From contig JALLBK010000110.1 of assembly GCA_036940085.1 (NCBI GenBank), forward strand, positions 1-31,566: DNA of 31,566 nt, read 5' to 3'. Source of the stretch: Discostella pseudostelligera (lineage: Eukaryota > Bacillariophyta > Thalassiosirophyceae > Thalassiosirales > Thalassiosiraceae). Positions within the stretch are counted from its first letter, which is position 1. Each line of letters starts with the position of its first letter. This document shows, one piece after another, positions 1 to 9,223 of this stretch. The position numbers and the translations under genes were made by a program. The notes below the pieces were generated by a model. That model was given only the letters and a program-made list of their open reading frames with translations. It had not been told where the DNA came from and made no database searches.

Positions 1-36
1 TGCAGGTGCAGAGATGCAGAGGCAGATGCAGATGTG

Positions 37-165
37 CAGCTGCACTTGCACTTGCACTTGCTCCTGCACTTGCACCTGCACCTACACCTACACCTACACC
101 TACACCTTCTCCTGCACTTGCACTTGCACTTGCATTTGCACCTGCACCTCTGCATCTCTGTTCCT
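37..165. repeat. Degenerate hexamer repeat (TGCACY / TACACC)
   Basis: An imperfect 6-bp tandem array built from CTTGCA, CCTGCA and CCTACA units, with a nearly pure core of CTACAC units around 81-107. All frames stay open across it and give artificial repetitive peptides of Leu-His, Ala-Pro/Ala-Leu or Cys-Thr. It therefore looks like a satellite-type repeat and not a gene. Confidence 0.8.
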
Positions 166-447
166 GCACCTCTGCTCAGCACCCACCCTTCTGCGGAGAC
201 ATACACCACTACTAGTGCTGTGCTGCAGCTGCATTCTCATGCACTTCTCCTGACTCTCCCCTCAGCAGCTTGCAGCTTGCTAGTGCTGGTGTTGGGGTGT
301 CGTCATTGGTGTATACCCTCTGGTGCTCCATTGTCAACCCTAAACAATATTATGATGACATAGGGTTGTTACTACCATTGGCTTGTGTGTTGAGTTTGTT
401 GTCATCATGTTGGCAACTTAAAAGTAGAAGATGAAAGTGGGGAGAGA

Positions 448-508
448 TTTGGCAGGAAGCCATGTTGAAAGATTATTTGGCGGGAAGTCCCTGCTTTGTG
501 GCGGGAGG
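448..508 (+). promoter_or_regulatory. Three E2F-like elements in loose tandem
   Basis: TTTGGCAGGAA (448-458), TTTGGCGGGAA (476-486) and TTTGTGGCGGGAGG (495-508) follow each other at about 20-28 bp intervals. The middle copy fits the E2F/DP core (WTTSSCGSS) and the outer two deviate from it. They lie about 250-310 bp upstream of the DUF501 gene start. The regulatory role is inference from the motif only. Confidence 0.35.
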
Positions 509-756
509 AAGTCCTGCCTGCCCGTCGTCGTCAGCGTCACACTCACCTCCACACACCTAGATACCATACCATTCATACCCATACCATACCATCGCCATCA
601 CCACCACCGCCACCGCCAACCATGGCGTCCGCCTCCACTCACCTCACTCTACCATTACCATTACCTATTGCTCTCACATCATCGTCATCACAATCTGATC
701 TGCACCAATATCAATAATAATTATCACATCAAATAAATAAAGGCGCGGAAGCAAGC

Positions 757-2235
757 ATGAGCGAAATAGCAGTAGCAGGAACAGCAGCTGAAGCTGAAGT
801 CACTGCCACTGCGACCAACACCAAGAGTGAGATGACACATAATAATATGAAACGAAAGAAGAGATTGGGCAAATGCGCTCGGCGGCGTGCTCAAAAGGCT
901 CGTGCGATATCGAATGCTTCATCTTCTTTTGCCTCTGGTTGTGGCGGCGATGACGTTGATAAGGAGAGGGAGTGGACGATGACTACCACATCGATGACCA
1001 CATCATCAGCATCATCAGTGCAAGTGCCATCTGATCGGGGGTACACTCTTGAGGGGGTGAAGGTCCATCGGCGTGAATGGCGGGCAAGGTTTGAACATGA
1101 TGGGCGTTGTCATAATCGTTGCGGTCAAGAGAAAGCAACATCAGTATCAACGACATCCACCGCAGCAATCGATGCTTTTGACGAGGATAACGATGTACCA
1201 CTTCATCCCGACGATGAACGTGCCCTTCTTTCTCAATTGGGTTACATTCCCGGTAATGCAATTTGTGTTGCGGCACGTCTTTCATCAAAGGAGGACGCAC
1301 TATCATCATCACATTCTTCCAATACTGAGACATCTGTACAGACTGCACCACAAGCACTTCCACAACCATCGGTAGTTAAGCTCTATCCCATGGCGGCACG
1401 GCAGAAATATGGTGGTGGGAAGAGTGATGGACGTGCATACAAGGGACGAAGGCGTGGTGCAATGCGATTGGAAGCAGAGGAGAGTATTCCTGATGAAAAG
1501 GAAACAGAGTCAGAGAAAGATTCACCAGAACAACCATCGCAGCAACAACAACAACAATCACCGACAGGAAAGTGCAAACGAAAGAATGAAATTCAAAACA
1601 ACATCATAATCGAACCATTCCCCACACTCTACTGGCTCACCCATCCTCAACTGCACAATCAAATCAGCAAGCTTGAACTCTCTACAGAATACAATGTATC
1701 CAAAATGGAAGAACGATTACGTTCATCTCACTTGTACCTACAACAGATGGAACGAGCTCATTTATCCTATGGGCGGAAACGATGGGAGCTATTGACATTG
1801 GATGATCGTGATTATGTTTTGCAATGTGGATGGAAAAGTGCATTGGATGATAGTCGAGGTGTGGCGGGGATACGTGTATACAAGGATGATGATGGCAAAT
1901 GCAACGACAAAAAATGTGAGGACGAGAATGGCAAGCCGGAGAAGAAGGAGAAGAATGATGGACAAAGGAGAAGTAAAGGATATGATTGTGTCAAATGCTT
2001 GCATGCTCATGTGGCACATTACCTAGCACAAATATCAGAGTGGGAAGACGGATTGAAGGAACAGGAAGTGGAGGAAGCTAGGAAGCAGGATGAACCCGCT
2101 ACGAAGGAAAACATAACAACGTCGACGACGACGAAGAAGGAATGTGATTGGGATGATTTGAACTTGGTTGGAAAATGGGTAATGGAGGTGGTGAATAGTT
2201 GGGACAGCGATAGTTATCATCAAAATGAGAACTAG
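757..2235 (+). CDS. DUF501 domain protein, expanded by low-complexity inserts
   Basis: Single-exon protein of 492 aa. I recognise the DUF501 family (PF04417), best known as a compact protein of roughly 160-180 aa in Actinobacteria and of unknown function. Visible family blocks are an N-terminal DERALLSQLGYIPGN segment (about 150-166), the hallmark FPTLYWLTHPQL (about 287-298), a KMEERL...SYGRKRWELL helix region (about 313-348), and VKCLHAHVAHYLA (about 412-424) followed by LVGKWVMEVV. A linker of about 100 residues rich in Lys, Glu and Gln, and a second Lys/Glu/Asp-rich one, separate these blocks. A basic Ser/Thr-rich N-terminus of about 145 residues precedes the domain, with no clear signal peptide. 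The start follows an AT-rich leader and is the first ATG in this frame. Function is unknown. Confidence 0.85.
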   Translation: MSEIAVAGTAAEAEVTATATNTKSEMTHNNMKRKKRLGKCARRRAQKARAISNASSSFASGCGGDDVDKEREWTMTTTSMTTSSASSVQVPSDRGYTLEGVKVHRREWRARFEHDGRCHNRCGQEKATSVSTTSTAAIDAFDEDNDVPLHPDDERALLSQLGYIPGNAICVAARLSSKEDALSSSHSSNTETSVQTAPQALPQPSVVKLYPMAARQKYGGGKSDGRAYKGRRRGAMRLEAEESIPDEKETESEKDSPEQPSQQQQQQSPTGKCKRKNEIQNNIIIEPFPTLYWLTHPQLHNQISKLELSTEYNVSKMEERLRSSHLYLQQMERAHLSYGRKRWELLTLDDRDYVLQCGWKSALDDSRGVAGIRVYKDDDGKCNDKKCEDENGKPEKKEKNDGQRRSKGYDCVKCLHAHVAHYLAQISEWEDGLKEQEVEEARKQDEPATKENITTSTTTKKECDWDDLNLVGKWVMEVVNSWDSDSYHQNEN

Positions 2236-2354
2236 AGGCGAAGACGGAGAACCACTCGTATGCATGGTACTCTTGAGAGTCTTGATGCTATGGACCTAGA
2301 TATCATCATTCAATTAGGACATTAATCTAATCAAGAAGTCCACGGACCAACACC

Positions 2355-5300
2355 ATGATAGAGCTGAATGCTACGATCTGTACGATGTTATTGAGTCGAA
2401 GTGCCGCCGCCTCCACACTCCACATCTTGTCAAGGCGAGGCAATGTGGCGCCGCTTCCACATGTCTTTGATGAGATGAAATACGATACCACGGATACATA
2501 CTGCGAAGGTCAGTATTCTTTTTTTACTATCTGTTCCTACGTGAAGCAGTGGCGGCCATGTCTGGCTGTCGACCGGTGGATCCGTTGTCTCGTCTGTCCG
2601 TCGGACAAAAGATCTTGGAAAGTGCAGAAACCTCTAAGCAACAACAACAACGAACAGCAACAGCAACAAGAGATCGGAACCATGAGCACCGCCGCCGCCT
2701 ACAGCGGCCTTGACAGCTCACCACCCTCCAGTAAAACAAGGCGATCTTCAGCATTGAGTAGTGCATCTTCCTCTTCTTCTACTTCTGGCAGAAAATCAGC
2801 AGCAGGAGCAGCTGGCAGCAGCAACGACGACGACGAAGGTTGGCATCACATCAATACGGGCGCGGCGGAGGAGAATCCAACCATGAAATCTAATACCAAG
2901 ATGAGAAATACCACTTCAGCATCGTCATTTCAAATCGGTCATGACGATGACGAGGAATCCGACGACAATGACGACAATAACGAGTATGAAGACGACGACG
3001 AGTATGAAGATGACGACGACGACGAAGATGACGACTACACACCCACACTCAATCAACATCTCTCCGGTCGTACCACCTTACTCCGCCCTAGATTTACCTG
3101 CCGATGTTCCATTCTACTACAAACTTTCTTGGCAATTGGTGCCATACTTGCTGTTATTGCAATGATAAGGAATGGACCGACAATGAAGAACAATTTGCGT
3201 CGTCATCCCAACAACAACCCGAACAAAAGTGGTGAAATGATTACCGTGGTGGCACATGCAGCCTATGAAGCAATGCATTCCAGTCGGTTAGAAGAGCACG
3301 ATGCCAAGTTGACATTGTATCGACATGTAGGTACGGGGGCGGAATTTTTGGCGTATGTTCCGGATAGTAAAGAGGGCACACTTGCCGGAGGAAAAAGCGG
3401 AGGGAAAGCTGGAGGAGGAAGTGAAGAAGGTGGCTATGATCCCAAACCAGACAAGGTATTTGGAGTTGCATTCCGAACCAAACCAGAGAGTAATACGGGT
3501 GTGCCTCACATTTTGGAACGTGAGTTTTCATCTCTTGTTGGATGCAGCGTTCATGCATACATCTTGAACTTGTGCACTCACTTCGTCCACGATGTGCCTT
3601 TACTTCCTTCTGACGACTTGTCCTAATTCTGCTCTCAACCCATGCAATCATCTAATCAGACTCGGTTCTATGCGGATCGAAAAAATATCCATCCCGTGAT
3701 CCCTTTGCTCATTTACTCAAGGGTTCCTTACAGACCTTCTTGAATGCTATGACCTATCCTGATCGGACAGTTTATCCCGTAGCAAGTCGAAATAAGGCCG
3801 ACTTTCGTAATTTAATGGATGTTTACCTCGATGCGGTATTTCATCCTCGTGCTGTAACAAAAGAGGGATGGTGGGTGTTGCGACAAGAGGGTTGGCGATA
3901 TGATGTTGTGGATGACGGGTCTAGTGAAGGAGATAATGATGAGGAGGGTGGTGGCGGAGGCGAACGACGAAGTCTTGCTCTAGATGATCGCAGTATTGCC
4001 AACAACAAGAAGTCCCAACAACGCGTCGAATTCGAATACAAGGGAGTGGTCTACTCGGAAATGAAAGGGGCTTATTCTGACCCAGAAGACTTACTTGGAC
4101 GGATTACACAATCGTTACTCTTTCCCGACAATCCCTACTTTTATGACTCCGGGGGCGATCCAGCCGTTATACCCACATTAACCCGAGAAGAGTTTGTTGC
4201 ATTCTACAAAAAGTATTACCATCCCACAAATGCGCGCATCTTCGTGGCGGGTGATGAGAGTGATGTTTACCATGCATTGTCGACTGTTGATAAGTATATT
4301 AGTCCGATGGGATATAATCCCGACAGTCGGAGGGATAGTGTGATTAATTATCAGCCACGGAAGTTTGAAGAACCAGTACGTGAGAGGAGACCATTTGCTA
4401 CCGCAGATAGTGGTGGTGGTGACGATGAAGACGAGGAAAGCGAGGGGCACATGCTGTGTGTGACATGGCTTTTGAATACGGAGCCATTTTCACAAATGAT
4501 GGAGGTAGCATGGATTGTTCTGGATAGTTTATTACTTGGGAAGCCATCGTCTCCTCTACGGAAAGCGTTGGAGGACAGTGGATTCGGTGAAGAGACGATT
4601 GGTGGAGGATTGGATGATTCGTTACTGCAGGCAACATTCGCAATTGGTATGAAGGGAATCAAACGTCAAGATGACCTTGTACCGCTGGAAGAGCTGATTA
4701 TGAACACTCTTACGAAGATTAGATCAGATGGTTTTAATGATGATGAGATCGCAAGTACCATGAATACTATTGAATTCATGTTACGTGAAGGCGGAGGTGG
4801 CTTAAGGGGGATGGAGATTTTCCTGGGCTCTCTTACCAAATGGAATTACGACCTCAGTCCGAAGGATGCCTTGGTTTACGAAGAAAGATTGAAATTAATG
4901 AAGGAAGAGATTGCAAATGGAGGATCCAGTATCTTTCAAAGAATGATTCAAGATTCTCTGCTTGGGAACAATCACCGTGTTGTGCTAGAGTTGTTTCCTA
5001 GTACCACCTTGGAATTAGAGCAAAAACAGGTGAGATGACGTATCTACAAACTCTGCACATCAATTGCCCGCTAATCATCAGTTTCTCAAATGTTCAATAC
5101 CATGTTTGTTTATGTAGGCTGCTAAAAACCAGATATCTCGCGCTCAATCCAGCATGAGCGACGAGGAATACAAGCAAATTATCGATGATGGTATTCATCT
5201 TAAGCAGCTGCAGGACACTGATGAAACACCGGAAGTTCTTGCTACCAATCCTGCATTATCTATTTCGGATATTGATCCGATGCCGATCGAATACCCAATC

Positions 5301-7072
5301 CATGTCGACGAAAATGCTTTCGAGAGCGGCATTCGAGTGATTACCCACGAGGTTGCTTCGTCCGGTATTGCATATGTTGATTTGGGACTTGATATATCGA
5401 TGGTTCCCTTTGAAGATACAATATTCTTGCCATCGCTGATAACTCTCTTGAATGAGGCCGGCACAAGCAACCAGTCTGATGCAGTGTTCAGGTAAGCCTT
5501 GCGTGTACTCCGAATGACTATTTTACTCGATGATGCCCAAGCTTAAGATCGCTGGCTCCAGAAATTACATTGGCAAAGTAACAGGAGGAGTCTACGCTTC
5601 ATTGGAAATGATGCCTGTCAAACCAACTGGCTGGGACGACGACTCTAAAATCCTACCTGGTGTGAATATGCTGACATTCCTTTTCATCCGAGGAAAATGT
5701 ACCACCGATAAGATTTCTGATCTATTCGACGTTTTTGAGAAGGTATTGACAGACATCAACTTTAAAGATTCAAAGAGCATTCTGCAAAATTCTCTGAAGT
5801 CTAGCCTCAGTTCAAAGAAGAGTGATATCGCTAGCAGAGGGCACTCTTTTGCCAATCGTAGAATACGTGGTCGCTATTCAGTGAGATGTAAGTGAAATTT
5901 GTTCGCATTGCCTTGCATTAATCGCATTCTTGAGTTTTACGACACTAATCTTTTTCCGTCTCATTAGCATTCATTGACGAAAAAATGTATGGCGTTTCCA
6001 GTGTAGACAGCTATGAATTAATATTAAAGTCCATAGAGTCTGACTGGGGTAAATTTGTTGATCGGTTAACGAATGTGATGAAGGTGAGCAGAATTTTGTC
6101 TTATGTCGATGCAGGGATTATTCCGCCTGGCTAGCCACTCATATTTCTGATCAATATTATCCCCAAAAGGCCATCCTATATGGCAATCGCAGTGGAATGC
6201 TTCTTAACTTGACTGGTGATCGGACGGTTATAGACGCTGTCATGGAAAAGGCGGAAAATTTCCTACTGAATGGTATACCTCCTCCGGAGGCAGGCAAGTC
6301 TCCACCGCCAACTCCTGACTTCCGCTCTGTCGATCATCCATGGATCGCTGCTGCTCGGGAAAAGCAGAAAATATCCAACCCCATTCGAGACGAGGGCATC
6401 GCCGTATCAACCCAAGTAGCGTATACGGCCGAAGGTGGTCGGATCTACGACGTCGGAGATACAGTAACGGGTAGCGTGTCGGTTGTTTCGCACTACCTGA
6501 CAACTGGTAAGTGGATATCTTGTGTGCCTATCGCTCATTGTGTTCGTTTATCAAAAGAGTAATAATTGATCATCGGAACTTCAAAACGAGCAGGCTACAT
6601 GTGGGATGTCATCCGTGCAAAGAATGGCGCCTATGGTGCCTACTCCCAATTTTCAAGCATTGATGGCGTGCTCACTCTGTACACATACCGTGATCCTAAC
6701 CCTCCCGACTCAACATTGGAAGCGTTCCACGCCGCGTCGAATGAAATAATGCAAGATGCAGCAACTTCAATATTGACTCGTGATGATAATGCCGCAATTA
6801 CAACTGCAATCATTGGAACTATCGGTGGCCTCGATGGCTCAGCACTGTCGGCGCAAGGTGCGGGATGGGAAGCCCTCCTCCGTTATTTGCAGGGGGGTAG
6901 TGCATTGAGTAGACAACGATGGAGGAAAGAAGTACTGGATACGTCAGTGGATGATTTCGTCAATTTTGGAGGTCGTATGCAAGTGTGGTTATCACCATCA
7001 ATTGCTGTCGTAGCATCAAAATCTGCGTTGGAGGAGATGAAAGGGGATTTGTTTGTAATCAATCCGCAATGA
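2355..7072 (+). CDS. PREP: Presequence protease-like (PreP, M16C) metalloprotease, 7 exons
   Basis: Exons 2355-3519, 3660-5029, 5118-5491, 5562-5887, 5968-6083, 6170-6506 and 6594-7072 join in frame to 1388 aa. PreP degrades freed targeting peptides and other short unstructured peptides inside organelles. Visible family features are YRHVGTGAEFL, KVFGVAFRTKP, the inverted zinc motif HILEH (385-389), FLNAMTYPDRTVYPVAS, the distal zinc-ligand glutamate in YSEMKGAYSDPEDLLGRI (E522), and late blocks such as YIGKVTGG and NGAYGAYSQF. Intron 1 (phase 1) splits the codon of the second histidine of HILEH. Before the protease lie a Ser/Asn/Gln-rich stretch, a run of Asp/Glu (nt 2941-3040) and a hydrophobic segment (CSILLQTFLAIGAILAVIAM, nt 3109-3168). 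The start is uncertain: ATG 2682 (MSTAAAYSG) would leave a normal-sized promoter, whereas 2355 includes a basic MLLSRSAAAS stretch that could be a mitochondrial presequence. Confidence 0.9.
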
Positions 7073-7116
7073 TAACTCAGAACAGATGGATCTAGTAGTG
7101 ATGTATTTTATACTCG

Positions 7117-8445
7117 TTAACAAAGCAAAAAGTAGACAAGAACAATGAAGCCAATCCGTCTTAGAATAACATTCAATCGTTCCTTTTCAGAATTTTCATA
7201 CTCAGCCACAGACGGCGATGGGCCAGGTATCGATGATTGAAATTGTAATGCGGCGAGAGACGGGAAGTATCCCACTCCATCTTCCATCCGACCTAATCCA
7301 TGTTGCTGCCTGGTATTGTTCGAAGAGGAACGTGCATTTGCTGCAAGCGTTCTTTGACGTTCTCGATGTCTGTTATTCGTGTAAATCGAAGTGATGTTTA
7401 GTAGAGAACAAGTGATGAAGTGTGTGCAGGAGTCAAGTAAAAGATACAAGTACAGGGTCATCAACAGTCATCAACAATGGCCAAACTCACTCATCATTCG
7501 CCTGACTTCGTGCTCTATCCCGCGCCTCTCTCCTTGCTTTCTCCACTCCTTCCCTCCTTCTTAATTCTTGGATAAAGTCATTCCATTCCGCCGATTGTGA
7601 TGGATTCCACTGTTGCTTTTGCTGCAACTCCAAAAATACCTTTTGAGCAGTAGCAATACAATCTAATCCTGCATCATTGGTCAACAAGACACTGGCATCG
7701 TGATGAAGTAGATTGGTGGCTAGACGCAGGTTTCCCGATTGGATCAGCTGTCATGAAGCATGTTCGTTGGCACGTAGAGAACACGTGTATAGAATCACAC
7801 ATCGACGAAGTTAATAGGTGAAGCAACGAGGAAGGAATCGAATGCGATTCAACGTACCAAATGCAATGGAGTATTGAAATCACCATCGCCATCACTGCCC
7901 CCACCTCGTCCATTTGGATCAGCACCCGCCTCCAATAATCCCTCTATTCGCATTACGACACCCCTCTCATTATCATTCCATTGCTCACCATCTCTATTAT
8001 GATTATGTGTTCTACTCCTAGTCAACACGCCACGACAAATATTCATCAATTCATTCCCCAACTTTTCCCGATGCAAATTGGCCATACTCCCCACCACTAA
8101 ATTGGTCACCAAGGCATTGGGATTGGTATTTTCCAATAGTGAATTGGTCACTGGACTACGAGCATTTCCCATGCTGAGCCACGTGACCAATGATTTACGT
8201 TCGTAGGTATGCCCATCACTAGCGATTACCGGGTCATGTAGTAGCTCTTGAGTAATGGGACAGATCAATTCGCGTGGCGGGGCGATGGAGGTGAGGTAGG
8301 CTTCGTAGTCTTGTTCGGATTGGAAGGGTGGACAGAAGGAGGAAGACGATGGCGATGGCGATGTTGTGGATGTGGAGGACAGCATTTCGAAATTGTTTGG
8401 CATTTCTACCGCGTGAAGAGGGATCCCAGTCGTCATCATAATCAT
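7117..8445 (-). CDS. U-box E3 ubiquitin ligase-like protein with ankyrin repeats and hydrophobic C-tail
   Basis: Three exons (8445-7858, 7747-7491, 7369-7117) join through introns of 110 and 121 bp to 365 aa. A U-box begins near residue 52 (PPRELICPITQELLHDPVIA, then DGHTYERKSLVTWL), the fold that recruits E2 ubiquitin-conjugating enzymes. Ankyrin-type sequence follows (IEGLLEAGADPNGRG, NTPLHLLIQSGNLRLATNLL), probably the substrate-binding part. Next come a charged helix (REARDRARSQ) and a final hydrophobic stretch (IGFIVLVYFLLC) ending exactly at the stop, which could be a tail anchor. The gene converges on PreP with only 44 bp between stop codons. The substrate is unknown. The first in-frame ATG was used; other Met codons lie just inside it. 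Confidence 0.85.
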
Positions 8446-8595
8446 AGGCGTGATGTTATCATTGACAATGGAGGAGAACTAATATCTGCCTATTTGAATG
8501 CATTCGTAGGCATTCATCGTCATCGATGTCGGACTTCTTAATCTTAAGTTAAATTGATGCGAATAATATGGCGGGAAGAGAAGTTGGCGAAAGGA

Positions 8596-8608
8596 CACGT
8601 GACACGTG
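8596..8608. promoter_or_regulatory. Double G-box (CACGTG-A-CACGTG)
   Basis: Two perfect CACGTG palindromes lie one base apart (8596-8601, 8603-8608), about 150-165 bp upstream of the U-box gene ATG. CACGTG is the classical core bound by bHLH and some bZIP factors. The close tandem arrangement is unlikely by chance, but its function is inferred. Confidence 0.45.
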
Positions 8609-8750
8609 GAGGATGGCGAACAATGCAGTGCTTCATACATGCTTCAGCTTCATCCACTGTCCGCTGGTGAAAGTGGTGGCTCCATGCTCCATGATGAATG
8701 ACGGCCATGCTAGTACGATGCGAACGAGAGCTAGCAAGGAATGAAGCAGC

Positions 8751-8774
8751 ACCATCTCTCTACTAGAGAGTGGT
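8751..8774. repeat. 24-bp imperfect palindrome
   Basis: ACCA-t-CTCTCTA-c-TAGAGAG-TGGT: two arms of 11 paired bases around one central base, with one unpaired T. It sits in a gene-free gap upstream of the U-box gene. It could be a dimer-protein binding site; nothing more can be said. Confidence 0.4.
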
Positions 8775-9034
8775 GGGAGGATAGGCCAAATATATGTACT
8801 CATACAAACAATTCCCGGGGTGAATTCGCTCTGCAACAATCAGCCCCCTCGCCACGATAGAGTGTTAGCCCCACCCAAGCATCTAATATCTCATGCCAAC
8901 GAAACGAGGAATGCAACTTGCATCATGTTGTGAAATGTGTGATATTATTCCTTGGTTAGCCTTCTACACTCCATCACCCGGATTTTACCCGCGTGATATC
9001 TGAAAGAGGACAAAACCCAAAACATGCAATATAT

Positions 9035-9223
9035 TTAACTGTACTTCTCCCATCCCATATCGGCAGCTCGCTCCCTAAACGCTTGTCTCTTCATATTAAT
9101 GCCATATTTGCGAATAAGTCCCATACCACCCTTACGGCCGGAGTAACGGCATTGACGAGAGCCCTTGCCGTAATTCTTGGGATGGGTGGCGTATAGCTTG
9201 TTGGGAACGCGAGTCTCAGCCAT
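9035..9223 (-). CDS. RPS29: 40S ribosomal protein uS14 (RPS29), zinc-site-depleted
   Basis: Single exon, 62 aa. It matches eukaryotic RPS29 along its whole length: KLYATHPKNYGKGSRQCR, then GLIRKYGINM, then FRERAADMGW and a short basic tail. The protein sits in the head of the small ribosomal subunit. Canonical RPS29 (56 aa in human) holds a zinc ion with two CxxC pairs. Here the first pair is C-R-Y-S and the second is K-R-Q-A, so only one cysteine remains, and the loop between them is two residues longer. The frame is otherwise intact, so this looks like a functional zinc-free form and not a pseudogene. The ATG at 9223 follows an A/C-rich leader. Confidence 0.93.
   Translation of the reverse strand: MAETRVPNKLYATHPKNYGKGSRQCRYSGRKGGMGLIRKYGINMKRQAFRERAADMGWEKYS

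Larger units (their letters stand above)
1..756. other. Gene-free left edge and upstream region of the DUF501 gene
   Basis: Apart from the hexamer repeat, this stretch holds three GGCGGGAA-like elements (448-508) and a C/A-rich, pyrimidine-biased tract with ACCATACC and CATCACC units (about 555-720) before the ATG at 757. The reading frames here are short and compositionally biased, and I see no gene in them. Confidence 0.6.
8446..9034. other. Gap between U-box gene start and RPS29 3' end
   Basis: This gap should hold the U-box promoter and the RPS29 3' flank. Visible features are two CACGTG boxes (8596-8608) and a 24-bp imperfect palindrome (8751-8774). A 68-codon minus-strand frame at 8633-8839 has no recognisable protein features and is not called. 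Confidence 0.5.

Noticed and set aside
6..363. Three overlapping frames at the left edge
   Set aside because: They arise from the hexamer repeat, which keeps all frames open; the peptides are pure repeats.
2355..7072. PreP as a broken or frameshifted gene
   Set aside because: The separate frames join perfectly through six GT-AG introns of 70-140 bp, and conserved PreP motifs run across each junction.
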